In this document: positions 17,537-27,165 of the stretch, piece by piece
Numbering within the stretch: position 1 is the first letter of the stretch
Layout: each line of letters starts with the position of its first letter
DNA from: Bacteriovoracaceae bacterium
GTDB lineage: Bacteria > Bdellovibrionota > Bacteriovoracia > Bacteriovoracales > Bacteriovoracaceae
Direction: 5' to 3'
Assembly (NCBI GenBank): GCA_023701435.1
Contig: JAMPXB010000008.1
Coordinates: 62,001 to 126,000 of the forward strand
DNA length: 64,000 bases
The notes under the pieces: generated by a model
What the model was told of the DNA's origin: nothing
Database searches by the model: none
What the model saw: only the letters and a program-made list of their open reading frames with translations
Translations under genes and position numbers: made by a program

Positions 17537-19430
17537 AAAAATATTGGGCACAGTCCTCTTTAGCGGGCTGTGCCTATCTTCATTTGCTCAAACGACTCCC
17601 CTTCAGACTCCGCCTAAAACAGAATACCCCGGGATTATTCAGACTTTTGAAAAGTTAATTCAAATCGACTCTGAGAAATATACTAAGCGCAGTGATATTC
17701 TGCTTAAAAACGGACGGGTCTTCAATAGTGCGGCAAGCGTCCAGCAACTTGATCTTGAACCGGATTTCTTAAATTCCATTATCCTTCACTCTGACCCCGG
17801 TTATCTAAGGCTTGCCTCCGTGGACAAGTGCCGTTTTTACGAAGCGATTTTGACCGATCTTCTAAGAAGTGCAAAGGGCAAGATCACCAATGTCCTGATG
17901 ACTTATGTTGAAAAGGACGTAAGGCAATCGGCGATCATGGACAAAAAGGACTTTCTTACCAAAGTGGTGAATGAAGAATGTCCGGAAACCCAGAAAATGA
18001 TCCCCCTTTTTCAAGTCAAAACCATTGAAGGTACCCTTAAGGCTATCGATTTTGACATTCCGACAGGCATCGACCAGTGCCGGAATATTCATTTAAGCTG
18101 GGTTAATAATCCCAAGACCCCATTTCTTTGCCAGATTTATGAGTATATCAAAGAAGCCAAGGCGGGTGGCGGAAATCCTAAAGATTTACAGCAACGTCAG
18201 GCGGTCGCAAAAATTCTGGACGCCAAACAGACCCTGCTTCAAAAAGACTATATTGAAAATATCTGTAAGCACCTCGATGATGAGAAGCTTTTCTGTGAAG
18301 AGTTTTTAAACGTCTCTTTCTGGACCAAAGTAGCAGGCGGTTATCAGGACAAGATCTATGCAGAAGATATCTGTCAGAAGGTTATTTCCACTGGAAACCT
18401 GACAGATCCACAGTACTCAGCATGTCTGGCCCGCCTGAAAAAAGAGCAGGATCTCTGTCTTTATCCCGCAGACAATAATTCCGGTCTACGTCCACAACCC
18501 GACTGTGACCAACTCTCCACTGCTCTTAATCACTCATCACTGATGGCCAATTACAGGGACTGCCCGGGTAACTCTGATCAGATGATTGCCACCAACATGG
18601 GCCGGATTCTCAATCACTTTGGTCATGGTGAAGCCTTGCCGGCAAGCGGGCCTTGCTCTGCTATTTCTGCCGGTGTGACCTATAGTTTTAATAATAATTT
18701 CGACAATGATGAACAGTGGCAGCTACAAGCTTGTTACCATGACAAGCTAGTGGACCGTGAGATCTGCAATAAAACGTTTATCGGACAGTATGGTGTTTTT
18801 CCGGAATCTTATACTACGGTTGTCGCCGACATCCTTCAGAAGACAAGAGGTGCTGATCCTAGTGTTAAATGCCAGATGCTGGATTCAACAAAATACAATC
18901 CATTACTTCTTCAATACAAATCCGGTTGTTACATCATCTATGAAAGAGATAACTGTTTTATCTCCCAGTGTGAGCATAAGATTCTCTTTAACAACCGCCC
19001 AATTGATTTTATTAAATTAAAAAACAAGGCAACCCTTGATTATTTCCCGGTAACTGTTCGTGATGAGAGATCGTCGCAGCACTATTTGCTGACTCACGAT
19101 TTTAAAAAGAAAGGCAAAGCGCTGACTACCCTATCGGCAGTTCAAAACCATTTCAAGTCCACTAAAAATGGTATCATCCACGGTGTGGGCTGTGCCGAGG
19201 ATCTTCTGCCTAGTTTTTTTAAGTCATATGGAATGAATCAATGTACTCCGCTTCCTTTCATTATCAATGGCATTATCAATGATAAGGACAAGACGGTTTT
19301 CGTCGTCCGAACCGGAAGCGATTCAGTTCAGGCACCACGACTGATAAGCTGGAGCAATGTTTATTCTGGTGTGAAGAGCTATCAGCGCATGCACCCTTTA
19401 AAACTTTGGACAATGTATGCTTTGGATTAG
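17502..19430 (+). CDS. cysteine-rich exported protein, unknown
   Basis: About 642 residues, with a long positively charged N-terminus and a signal peptide ending at SSFAQ (about residue 30). The mature part carries about twenty cysteines, often in pairs spaced 20-40 residues apart, which suggests a disulfide-stabilised periplasmic or secreted protein; no known domain is visible. The start is uncertain: ATG at 17502, or TTG at 17496 with GAGGAA seven bases upstream. Either lies inside the end of the iron-sulfur gene. It overlaps the next gene by 14 bases and is the first of three consecutive exported unknowns, which probably form one functional unit. Confidence 0.7.
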   Translation: MLPLFLRNRFYKKILGTVLFSGLCLSSFAQTTPLQTPPKTEYPGIIQTFEKLIQIDSEKYTKRSDILLKNGRVFNSAASVQQLDLEPDFLNSIILHSDPGYLRLASVDKCRFYEAILTDLLRSAKGKITNVLMTYVEKDVRQSAIMDKKDFLTKVVNEECPETQKMIPLFQVKTIEGTLKAIDFDIPTGIDQCRNIHLSWVNNPKTPFLCQIYEYIKEAKAGGGNPKDLQQRQAVAKILDAKQTLLQKDYIENICKHLDDEKLFCEEFLNVSFWTKVAGGYQDKIYAEDICQKVISTGNLTDPQYSACLARLKKEQDLCLYPADNNSGLRPQPDCDQLSTALNHSSLMANYRDCPGNSDQMIATNMGRILNHFGHGEALPASGPCSAISAGVTYSFNNNFDNDEQWQLQACYHDKLVDREICNKTFIGQYGVFPESYTTVVADILQKTRGADPSVKCQMLDSTKYNPLLLQYKSGCYIIYERDNCFISQCEHKILFNNRPIDFIKLKNKATLDYFPVTVRDERSSQHYLLTHDFKKKGKALTTLSAVQNHFKSTKNGIIHGVGCAEDLLPSFFKSYGMNQCTPLPFIINGIINDKDKTVFVVRTGSDSVQAPRLISWSNVYSGVKSYQRMHPLKLWTMYALD

Positions 19431-20475
19431 TGTTTTATTCATGGCCTTCACAGTTAGTGCTCAGGAGCTGCCACGGTTTCTGACCAAGCACGCTTCCGAT
19501 ACTTTGCGGTTTATCAGCATGGATGGAAGATATGCCTACATCCAGAAAAAGCCTGGCGTTCTGGGCTTTGTCAGTAGTTTTAGAAGCATTGATTTCTTAA
19601 ACGAATCTCAGCAAAACGATTTCATCGTTAAGTCTTCCAATTACAAAAACAGAATCCTCATTGAGTCTGTTCCCAATACCCACACAGAAATGAGTTTAGT
19701 CAAAAAGCACCGCCTCTACGTTGTAGACTATGGGAATAGTTCTCCCCGTGAAATCGGCATGGGCCGGGGAGCGAAACTTCATCTGCGGGATGAATGGGTG
19801 ACTTTTTATGATCCCATTGAAAAAATCATTCACATCCAGAATCTTCTGACCAAGAAAGATTACAAAATCAAAGTCAGCAAGAAGGCCAATCCCTTTTTTA
19901 TCCCTGAAGTAGAAATGATCCATGCGGATCGTATTTATTATACAGATGTTAACGAGAGCGGTTATTCCGCCCTGGTTTCTTATCAGCTATCCACTCAAAA
20001 AAGTACTATCGTGTATAAAAGTTCCCAGTCGGCCACCCGTCTGGAATTGTGCCAGAGTGGAGACTATCTGGGCATGGGTGAATTCCCCTATGATGGTGTC
20101 GTCCGCGGCAGTCAAATCCAATACGCGACTATTTCCAGCCTCCTCGCCTCCGGTGGTTTCAATAGCGTTTACAATTCAGTCGAACAAGATATCGGCAACA
20201 TGGTTTGCCTGCCTGATTCCATTTATTTTGTAAAAACCATGAATCATGACCGCACAGTTAATTTTAAAGTCACTGAGGCGGTTAAGCTGACCCTTAAGGA
20301 CCAGAAAATTGAAGCCAAATCAAATCTGAAGTTTGTGACTCAATTGCTGAAGATGGATGGCAGGATTCTCGTTCCTATCAGGGGTGAATTTTTTGTTCTG
20401 GAGGGTACGGCCAATTTAGGAGAAGACATTCTAAAGTCAGCTCCTACCAGAGAGGAGTTACAGATTGATCTATAA
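19417..20475 (+). CDS. exported protein, possibly beta-propeller-like, unknown
   Basis: A 352-residue protein with a signal peptide (cut near VSAQE, about residue 15). The mature chain is mostly short beta-strand patterns repeated every 40-50 residues (LYVVDYGN, WVTFYDPIEKIIHIQNL, RIYYTDVNESGYSALVSY, SIYFVKTM), which suggests a propeller, but no signature motif is present. It starts inside the preceding gene and overlaps the next by 11 bases, so the three genes are probably translated as a unit. Function unknown. Confidence 0.65.
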   Translation: MLWISVLFMAFTVSAQELPRFLTKHASDTLRFISMDGRYAYIQKKPGVLGFVSSFRSIDFLNESQQNDFIVKSSNYKNRILIESVPNTHTEMSLVKKHRLYVVDYGNSSPREIGMGRGAKLHLRDEWVTFYDPIEKIIHIQNLLTKKDYKIKVSKKANPFFIPEVEMIHADRIYYTDVNESGYSALVSYQLSTQKSTIVYKSSQSATRLELCQSGDYLGMGEFPYDGVVRGSQIQYATISSLLASGGFNSVYNSVEQDIGNMVCLPDSIYFVKTMNHDRTVNFKVTEAVKLTLKDQKIEAKSNLKFVTQLLKMDGRILVPIRGEFFVLEGTANLGEDILKSAPTREELQIDL

Positions 20476-21325
20476 AATCCTTCTCATCCTTGCTTTCACT
20501 GGAAATGCCTGGAGTTTTGACAAAGACTTCAAGACCATCAATGATCGTGTTCCCTTGGAGTTCCATCATCTTTTTGAGTCCATGAAACTCAGTATCAAGA
20601 CACCTTCTGAAAAAATCCAGATGATCGGGATCTGCAAAGAACTCGATGAAAATCTGGGCTTTCTGGCCAAAGAACATATTTTCATGCTGATGAAGTCAGA
20701 AGTGATTAAAAACGTTCTTGAGTATAAATTTATCAAAGTCAGAAGCTTTGATGTGACGACATTCCTCCTGGAACGCCTGGAAGAGAGCTTCAAGAAAAAA
20801 GAAAAATATCTCACGCCTTTTTCCCAATGGCTCTGGCGTTCTATTCTCGCCGAACTTAATTACCGCAAATCCCTTGGCCTCATCACCACCAAGAGCTTTA
20901 ATCCAGCCCAATTCAGTGGAACCAAGCTGGCACAGGCCCAGCGTTTTGCCCGCTACCTCAACTATTTGCTTCCATGGATAGATAAAATGGACAGCCTGGA
21001 AACGACGGAATTTAACCAGCTCTCCAAAGAAGTTTCCTGGGTGATTCTTAAACGTCTAAACGAGAGATCTCTCCTCTTCAAGCGTTACGCTTCCACCGCT
21101 GAAACTGGCACTAAGATCAATATCTTCAATATTCCGGGAAGACTGCTGGAGCTCCATCCGGAAGATATTAAGCGGATGCAGCAAGACAATACTCCTCTGA
21201 CTCTTAAAGAAGAGTCGGAAAAAGAGAAAACCGAGGCCAAAGAGCAGCTTCAAGACATCACTCCCAATGATTTAAGCCCGCTCTCGGACGAACTCTCTAA
21301 AGAGTTGGAAGAGAAAGCACCATAA
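20465..21325 (+). CDS. exported helical protein, unknown (TTG start)
   Basis: A 286-residue protein with a signal peptide (cut near AWS, about residue 17), a helical mature part, and a charged C-terminal tail rich in Glu and Lys (about 235-286). The TTG at 20465 is well supported by AGGAG seven bases upstream, which lies within the end of the previous gene; no ATG fits. It closes the three-gene set of exported unknowns and is followed by a gap with a promoter-like TATAAT for hisS. I do not recognise the family. Confidence 0.65.
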   Translation: MIYKILLILAFTGNAWSFDKDFKTINDRVPLEFHHLFESMKLSIKTPSEKIQMIGICKELDENLGFLAKEHIFMLMKSEVIKNVLEYKFIKVRSFDVTTFLLERLEESFKKKEKYLTPFSQWLWRSILAELNYRKSLGLITTKSFNPAQFSGTKLAQAQRFARYLNYLLPWIDKMDSLETTEFNQLSKEVSWVILKRLNERSLLFKRYASTAETGTKINIFNIPGRLLELHPEDIKRMQQDNTPLTLKEESEKEKTEAKEQLQDITPNDLSPLSDELSKELEEKAP

Positions 21326-21353
21326 CACTATAAGTCATCGTATCCGAAAGTGT

Positions 21354-21359
21354 ATAATG
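21354..21359 (+). promoter_or_regulatory. -10 box candidate for hisS-valS
   Basis: A perfect TATAAT lies 32 bases before the hisS ATG, in the short gap after the preceding operon. A good -35 hexamer at 16-18 bases is not evident, so support is moderate. Confidence 0.4.
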
Positions 21360-21390
21360 AGTGCGCCTTCACCGCTCACAAAGGACATGT

Positions 21391-22674
21391 ATGGCACTCA
21401 ACAAATCCCCTTACCGTGGAACGCGGGATTTTTTCCCCAAAGAGATGCGGCTTAGAAATTTTATCTTTAAAAAAATGGCAGAAGTTTCTGAACTTTTTGC
21501 CTATGAACCTTATGATGGACCACTTTTAGAAGAAGTTGACCTCTATCTCGCCAAGTCTGGCGAAGAGCTTATCAATGAACAGATTTATTCCTTCATCGAC
21601 CGTGGTGAAAGAAAAGTTGCAATCCGTCCGGAAATGACTCCTACGGTAGCGAGAATGGTGGCCCAGATTCATCGTGAAGTGGCCAAACCCCTTCGTTGGT
21701 ATGCCATTCCCAATCTCATGCGCTATGAAAAACCGCAAAAAGGCCGACTTCGTGAGTTCTGGCAATTTAATGCCGACATCTTCGGTGCCGGTCAACATGG
21801 TGAAGTGGAAATCATCCAGCTCGCGGTAACTCTTTTGAGAAGCTTCGGCGCCACTCATGAGCACTTTGAAGTGCTGGTCAACGATCGCCGTTTTGTGGAT
21901 TTAGTTTTTGGTGAACTTATTGGACTCGATCCAGTATCTACTAAAAAACTTTATAAGTTAGTTGATGCTAAAAATAAAATGGTCCCGGAGAAATTCAGCA
22001 CGGAGGTCAGGGCTCTAACCAATGATGAAAATAAGGCCAAAGTCTTTGAAGCCTTTGTCTCCCTTAAATCAATTGATGAAGTAAAAGCCTTCGCCACTGC
22101 TCACTTAAAAGAAACTGAAAAGTTGCAAGCGCTCTATTCTCTCTTTGAGAAGCTTTACCAACAAGGACTCTCTGAATATGTGAAGTTTGATCCTTCCATT
22201 GTCCGGGGACTCGATTATTACACCGGTGTAGTTTTTGAAATTTTTGACAAACACCCGGAGAATCGCCGCGCGATTGCCGGTGGCGGGGCTTTCGCAAACC
22301 TGCTCCAGATCTTTAATGAACCAGCTCTGGAAGGGGTCGGTATTGGTCTGGGTGAAGTGCCGCTAACTGACTTCTTAAATGCTCACAACCTAATGCCCGA
22401 CCTCTCCCGACCTGCCCTTGATTACCTTATCGCCTATCTGGATACTGCCAGTGAAATCCAGGCGATGGAGCTAGCTCAGAAACTTCGGGAGCAGAATAAA
22501 AAAGTTGAACTTTATTTCGGTGAGGCCAAGCCTAAAAAAGTATTTAACTACTCAGACAAAAAAGACATTACTTTCATCATCTTTGTCTCTGAAACAGAGA
22601 TCAAACAAAGAGATGTGAAGGCCAGAACAGAAATCACCAGAACTTTTGAAGAAATCTTAGAAGGAACGAAATAA
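21391..22674 (+). CDS. hisS: histidine--tRNA ligase
   Basis: About 427 residues, normal for bacterial HisRS. The class II motifs are visible: motif 1 region at the N-terminus (YRGTRDFFPKEM), motif 2 (RYEKPQKGRLREFWQFNADIFG region, about 112-133), the histidine-specific RGLDYYTG (about 269) and motif 3 (GIGLGEVPL, about 313). A C-terminal anticodon-binding domain follows. The ATG at 21391 has AAAGGA upstream; an in-frame GTG at 21361 lacks a ribosome-binding site. The stop shares one base with the valS start (TAATG), so the two synthetases are co-translated. Confidence 0.95.
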   Translation: MALNKSPYRGTRDFFPKEMRLRNFIFKKMAEVSELFAYEPYDGPLLEEVDLYLAKSGEELINEQIYSFIDRGERKVAIRPEMTPTVARMVAQIHREVAKPLRWYAIPNLMRYEKPQKGRLREFWQFNADIFGAGQHGEVEIIQLAVTLLRSFGATHEHFEVLVNDRRFVDLVFGELIGLDPVSTKKLYKLVDAKNKMVPEKFSTEVRALTNDENKAKVFEAFVSLKSIDEVKAFATAHLKETEKLQALYSLFEKLYQQGLSEYVKFDPSIVRGLDYYTGVVFEIFDKHPENRRAIAGGGAFANLLQIFNEPALEGVGIGLGEVPLTDFLNAHNLMPDLSRPALDYLIAYLDTASEIQAMELAQKLREQNKKVELYFGEAKPKKVFNYSDKKDITFIIFVSETEIKQRDVKARTEITRTFEEILEGTK

Positions 22675-25340
22675 TGGAAATCGAAAACAATCTTCCTAAA
22701 ACATTTGATCCCAAAGCTGCTGAAGATAAATGGTATGCCAAATGGCTGGAGAATAAATGCTTCAAGCCTAAAGCAGGAAAGCAGAAGCGGACATTTACTG
22801 TGCTTATGCCTCCTCCCAATGTTACAGGTAAACTCCATATGGGTCATGCCCTGGATGCTACCACTCAAGATGCCCTGATCCGCTATAAGCGAATGAAAGG
22901 TTTTGAAACGCTATGGATCCCAGGCACCGATCACGCCGGTATCTCTACTCAAGCGGTAGTGGAAAAGCTTATCTGGAAAGAAGAAAAGAAAAATCGTCAT
23001 GACTTAGGCCGAGAAGAATTTCTCAAGCGCATCTGGGCATGGAAAGAACAGTATGGAACTGAAATCGTAAACCAACAGCAAAAGATGGGTGTCTCTTGTG
23101 ACTGGGATTATTCCACTTTCACTTTAGATGAAATTCCCAACAAGGCCGTTAAAAAATTCTTCGTCATGCTTTTCAATGAGGGTCTCATTTACCAATCTGA
23201 CTATATCGTCAACTGGGACCCGGTCTTACAAAGTGCTATCTCCGATGCGGAAGTTGAACACAAGGAAGTACGCGGTCACTTCTATCACCTAAAATATAAA
23301 GTGAAAGAAGACCCGACGATTGAGCTAGTCATCGCAACCACTCGTCCTGAGACTATTTTCGCGGACACTGCCGTTGCGGTTAATCCGAATGATGAGCGCT
23401 TCAAGGACCTGATTGGCAAAACTGCCATTATTCCAATCTGTAATCGTGAAATTCCGATTATTGGAGATGAGCACGTTGATATTGAAAAAGGAACCGGCTG
23501 TTTAAAAGTAACTCCGGGCCACGATTTTAATGACTTTGAAATCGGCAAACGAAATGGGCTTCCGATCATCAATATTTTGAATAAAGATGGAACTTTTAAT
23601 ACCAATGCTCCAGAGATCGAAGGTCTGAATCCAAAAGATGCCAGAGCGGAAGTTGAAAGAATTCTGATAGAGCTTGATGTGCTGGTAGAAAAGAAAGACC
23701 ACGTTCATCCCGTGGGCCATGGCCAGCGTTCTGATGAAATCGTCGAGCCAATGGTTTCCAAACAGTGGTTCTTAAATACCACGGCGATGAGCCAGGTAGC
23801 CGTTGAAGCCGTAGAAAATGGCGAGATGACCTTCTTCCCTAAAGGCTGGGAGAATACTTATTTTGCCTGGTTAAAAAGCCCGAAAGACTGGTGTATTTCA
23901 CGTCAGCTTTGGTGGGGTCACCAGATTCCGGTTTATTATTGCCGTCACTGTGATGCTAAATGGGCAGCTGAAGAAACTCCAAGTGAATGTATTGATTGTC
24001 GTGACACTGATATTTTCCAGGATCCAGACGTACTCGATACCTGGTTTTCTTCCGGACTGTGGCCGCTTTCAACTCTGGGCTGGCCTGATGAAAAGGCGAT
24101 GGAAGAAAAGGGCTTTGATAAATTTTATCCAAACTCTACGCTTATCACCGGCTTTGATATTATCTTCTTTTGGGTTGCCCGAATGATGATGATGGGAATG
24201 AAAGTTACCGGTAAGGCACCATTCAAGCATACTTATATTCATGCCATCGTCCGCGACAAGCAAGGACGCAAGATGAGTAAGTCTCTTGGGAACGGGATTG
24301 ATCCACTAGATATGGTCAGCAAGTATGGCGCTGATGCCATGAGATTTACCCTTGCCGCTGGCTCCGGTTATAACCGTGATTTGAATCTTGATCCGGAAAG
24401 AATCGAGGGTTACCGTAACTTCGTCAACAAGCTGTGGAACGCCTTCCGTTTCATCTATCCATATCTGGATAAGGCGCAGGATGAACTTCCTATTAAATCA
24501 GAGTGGCACTTGCATGATAAATGGATTCTTGCCGAGTTAAATACTGTGGCCAAGTCCATGAATGAGTCACTGGATGTTTACCGCTTTGATGATGCCAGCT
24601 CTGCTATTTATGCTTTCGTTTATGATAAATTTTGCTCATGGTACATCGAGCTCTCCAAGAACATTCTTTATGGAGAAGATGAGAAGGCGAAAATCGTCCG
24701 TGCCACAATGCTGAAGTATTGCTTCAGAAAGATTGTGGCCCTCCTCCATCCGATTGTTCCTTTCATCACGGAAGAAATCTGGTCATATCTTGAATCAGAC
24801 GAAACAAAACTTCTGGCCGTTCAGGACTATGTGGAGTTTGACCCAAGTCTTGAGAATGCAGAAGTTCAAGACATGATGAACAGATTCATTGAAGTTACTA
24901 CCGGTGTTCGTAATATCCGTTCTTCCGTAAACATGAAGCCGAAAGATGAAATCGATGTGAAACTCTTCACTGATGACAAGAAATTGGCCAAGTTCATCTA
25001 CGACTCCCGCCACTTCCTTAAGGATCTGGCCAATGTTAAATCGGGCACCATCCGTAACAAGACCCAGGAGCGACCAAAGAAATCTGCCTCGCTGGCGACC
25101 GTGCATACCGAAATCTTTATCCCACTTGAAGGGATTATTGATATTAATGAACAGGTCAACCGTATCAAGAAAGATATGGAAAAAACTCAGAACGAGTACA
25201 AGAAGGTTGAAGGAAAACTCAACAATCAAAACTTTATGAGTAATGCTCCGGAAGAAGTTCGGGCAGAAGTGCAAGAGAAAGCAAAAATGTTCCAGGACAA
25301 ACTGCAATCTCTAAATCAAATTCTAGAAAGTTTCTTGTAA
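22674..25340 (+). CDS. valS: valine--tRNA ligase
   Basis: An 888-residue class I synthetase of the usual ValRS length. The HIGH motif appears as HMGHA (about 57) after MPPPNVTGKL, the KMSKS motif as KMSKSLGNGIDPLDM (about 533), and the editing domain as ATTRPETIFADTAVAV with a downstream GTDH-type site. The C-terminus (about 820-888) is the coiled-coil arm that contacts tRNA. It charges tRNA-Val and edits mischarged threonine. It directly follows hisS, with the ATG overlapping the hisS stop. A hairpin after the stop may end the transcript. Confidence 0.96.
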   Translation: MEIENNLPKTFDPKAAEDKWYAKWLENKCFKPKAGKQKRTFTVLMPPPNVTGKLHMGHALDATTQDALIRYKRMKGFETLWIPGTDHAGISTQAVVEKLIWKEEKKNRHDLGREEFLKRIWAWKEQYGTEIVNQQQKMGVSCDWDYSTFTLDEIPNKAVKKFFVMLFNEGLIYQSDYIVNWDPVLQSAISDAEVEHKEVRGHFYHLKYKVKEDPTIELVIATTRPETIFADTAVAVNPNDERFKDLIGKTAIIPICNREIPIIGDEHVDIEKGTGCLKVTPGHDFNDFEIGKRNGLPIINILNKDGTFNTNAPEIEGLNPKDARAEVERILIELDVLVEKKDHVHPVGHGQRSDEIVEPMVSKQWFLNTTAMSQVAVEAVENGEMTFFPKGWENTYFAWLKSPKDWCISRQLWWGHQIPVYYCRHCDAKWAAEETPSECIDCRDTDIFQDPDVLDTWFSSGLWPLSTLGWPDEKAMEEKGFDKFYPNSTLITGFDIIFFWVARMMMMGMKVTGKAPFKHTYIHAIVRDKQGRKMSKSLGNGIDPLDMVSKYGADAMRFTLAAGSGYNRDLNLDPERIEGYRNFVNKLWNAFRFIYPYLDKAQDELPIKSEWHLHDKWILAELNTVAKSMNESLDVYRFDDASSAIYAFVYDKFCSWYIELSKNILYGEDEKAKIVRATMLKYCFRKIVALLHPIVPFITEEIWSYLESDETKLLAVQDYVEFDPSLENAEVQDMMNRFIEVTTGVRNIRSSVNMKPKDEIDVKLFTDDKKLAKFIYDSRHFLKDLANVKSGTIRNKTQERPKKSASLATVHTEIFIPLEGIIDINEQVNRIKKDMEKTQNEYKKVEGKLNNQNFMSNAPEEVRAEVQEKAKMFQDKLQSLNQILESFL

Positions 25341-25359
25341 CTGTCCAAAATTTTTTGAT

Positions 25360-25395
25360 CCCATTTTCTAGATAACCAACTTTCTAGGAAATGGG
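25360..25395 (+). repeat. inverted repeat after valS
   Basis: Twelve-base arms CCCATTTTCTAG and CTAGGAAATGGG pair with one G-T wobble around a 12-base loop. A T run precedes the stem, not follows it, so it is not a classic terminator for valS. It could be an mRNA-stabilising or processing hairpin. Confidence 0.4.
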
Positions 25396-25461
25396 TTCAT
25401 GGGCCAATGGTCCGAAGTTTGCTTCTTATTAGGTGAAGGTAACTTAATTTAAGGAGTTTTT

Positions 25462-25659
25462 ATGGCAATCCAACAAGGAAATCAGCAAAACACAGGCAAA
25501 CAAAACCCTAATCAGGGGAAAAATCAACCAGTACAAAATCCCAACCAAACTAGTGAACAGAAAGATTTTTCTGGTCAACAGGGGCAAAAAGGAAAGGTGA
25601 CAGGTACAGAGCAAGAACGCCAAGAGCAAAAAAAATCTGATAAAGAGCGTCGCCAGTAA
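25462..25659 (+). CDS. small Gln/Asn/Lys-rich hydrophilic protein
   Basis: A 65-residue protein made almost wholly of Q, N, K, G, E and S, with no hydrophobic segment, so it is probably disordered and cytoplasmic. AAGGAG lies seven bases before the ATG, which supports real translation. It has its own 120-base upstream region and a strong hairpin just after the stop, so it is likely monocistronic. Its composition resembles stress-related small disordered proteins, but I cannot assign a family. Confidence 0.7.
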   Translation: MAIQQGNQQNTGKQNPNQGKNQPVQNPNQTSEQKDFSGQQGQKGKVTGTEQERQEQKKSDKERRQ

Positions 25660-25665
25660 GGCTTT

Positions 25666-25696
25666 GTAGTTAGGAGGGATCATCCCTCCTAGCTAC
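25666..25696. terminator. strong symmetric hairpin after the small hydrophilic gene
   Basis: GTAGTTAGGAGGGA and TCCCTCCTAGCTAC pair with a single mismatch around a three-base loop. There is no T run on either side, so it may act as a transcript end through processing instead of intrinsic termination. It sits between convergent genes. Confidence 0.45.
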
Positions 25697-25763
25697 AGAT
25701 ATAGAACTTAACTAATGGAGGTCAAAAGGCGTCATTTTGCCAAAATGTTCTTTTCCCCAATTT

Positions 25764-26585
25764 TTATGGAGAAAGGCAGATTTCGACGAAAAAGTTTCCG
25801 GCAGCACTCTCAAAGGGAATGACCAGTGAAGTTCCCTGGTTAGAGGAAGACAAAGAATGATCTTTTCCGCTTACGACTGAAGGAAGGGCCATCTTTATTC
25901 CATAACCTTTTTCATTCAGAATTTGTTTTGCATATCCAAAAATCATATTTGTAATTTCACCCGCCCCATCGAGCAGTTCCTTATCCAGTGACTTGTACTC
26001 TTCTCCGAGCATTGAAGAAATTACTTTAAGGAAAGTGGTTTCAGGAAAACTGATCACTACCGTTCCATTAAAATGGTCACTAATGATTCCGATCACTCCT
26101 GAAACATCACCATGAAATTTATCATCTGATTTTTTTAAAAATATTTGTCCGGCGTGAGATTCAATATTGGCCTGGACTTTAAGTACATGCATCGTACCGG
26201 CCAGAAAAGGATTGGCGAAATCAGTGTTCAGTCTCTTTTTTGGAATATGATTGATCTCTTGAAAAGCGTCCTTGATGGTTCGTACACAAATGAAAGCTTT
26301 ATCCAAACCTTCTGTTCTTAATTTTCTTTGAACCACCTGGTTATTGATAATCCAGACCATCTTTTTTTCATTTTTTTTAAGCTTCACCTGCAAATCAATC
26401 ATATAGCGGAACCATTTTATAGGAATGTTGGCAGCCGCTTCACAGTTGATGAATATATGTAAATTTGAATTAATCAGTTCTTCAACACAACTCTCATAAG
26501 AATCATAATAGGCCTGGTCCATGTCATTCCTAATAGTAATAGTCAGGTATACTTTATCAGGGGAGACAATAAAAAACTTTTCCAT
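25764..26585 (-). CDS. CheX-like (CheC/CheX) domain protein with N-terminal STAS-like part
   Basis: A 273-residue cytoplasmic protein. Residues about 125-273 match the CheX-type fold: NPFLAGTMHVLKVQ, a GDVSGVIGI strand, and the helix ELLDGAGEITNMIFGYAK with the E..N pair typical of CheC/CheX aspartyl-phosphate phosphatases. The first 110 residues look like a STAS-type or receiver-like alpha/beta domain (IFINCEAAANIPIKW, KKMVWIINN). In known systems CheX dephosphorylates CheY~P. No other chemotaxis gene is nearby, so its partner is elsewhere; the N-terminal assignment is tentative. Confidence 0.75.
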   Translation of the reverse strand: MEKFFIVSPDKVYLTITIRNDMDQAYYDSYESCVEELINSNLHIFINCEAAANIPIKWFRYMIDLQVKLKKNEKKMVWIINNQVVQRKLRTEGLDKAFICVRTIKDAFQEINHIPKKRLNTDFANPFLAGTMHVLKVQANIESHAGQIFLKKSDDKFHGDVSGVIGIISDHFNGTVVISFPETTFLKVISSMLGEEYKSLDKELLDGAGEITNMIFGYAKQILNEKGYGIKMALPSVVSGKDHSLSSSNQGTSLVIPFESAAGNFFVEICLSP

Positions 26586-26775
26586 ACGCTCTCTTTAACC
26601 AGGAACTTCATCTTTTGAACAAGTTCGATTATTATTATTTCTGATCACTCTTAACGGCATTAATCTCCAAATACTCCATACATTTTTGGCGCCAAGTGTT
26701 GATTTTTGAAACATTATGTTGCTGTCACTTCAGTTCAAAGCTTAAATATTAAGCAACTATTAAAAAAGGTAATTT

Positions 26776-27165
26776 ATGCTTAAAGCACTTATCGCCACCT
26801 TAGGACTTTTTCTTGGATTAAGTGCTCAGGCTCAATCGCTTACCTGCCTAAATAAACTTTTACCTTACAATAAACATTCGGGTCTCCATCAGTTAACTCG
26901 GGACGAATGGAATGATGAGAAAGAGCAGCTTGATACCGAAGGGGCCCGGAGTGCTTTAACTTTTTTAGTGAATAGCCGCCTGCTTTGCAAGTCAGGTGAA
27001 GTGATCATTAAAATTGCCCCACACTGCTCTACCCTGCTGCCAGACGTTCCACAGTCACAAAGTTGTTTTGTTTTTACCAATATCGGCTATTTCATTCTTT
27101 CTAAAGACAATGGGCGGAATGTGAATTTTATATTTAGTAAGGATAGACGTTTTTCCGAACCTTAG
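26776..27165 (+). CDS. small exported cysteine-containing protein, unknown
   Basis: A 129-residue protein with a signal peptide cut near AQAQ (about residue 20) and four cysteines in the mature part, suggesting two disulfides. AAGG lies about seven bases before the ATG. It converges on the glycosyltransferase gene with a four-base overlap of 3' ends. No domain is recognised. Confidence 0.65.
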   Translation: MLKALIATLGLFLGLSAQAQSLTCLNKLLPYNKHSGLHQLTRDEWNDEKEQLDTEGARSALTFLVNSRLLCKSGEVIIKIAPHCSTLLPDVPQSQSCFVFTNIGYFILSKDNGRNVNFIFSKDRRFSEP

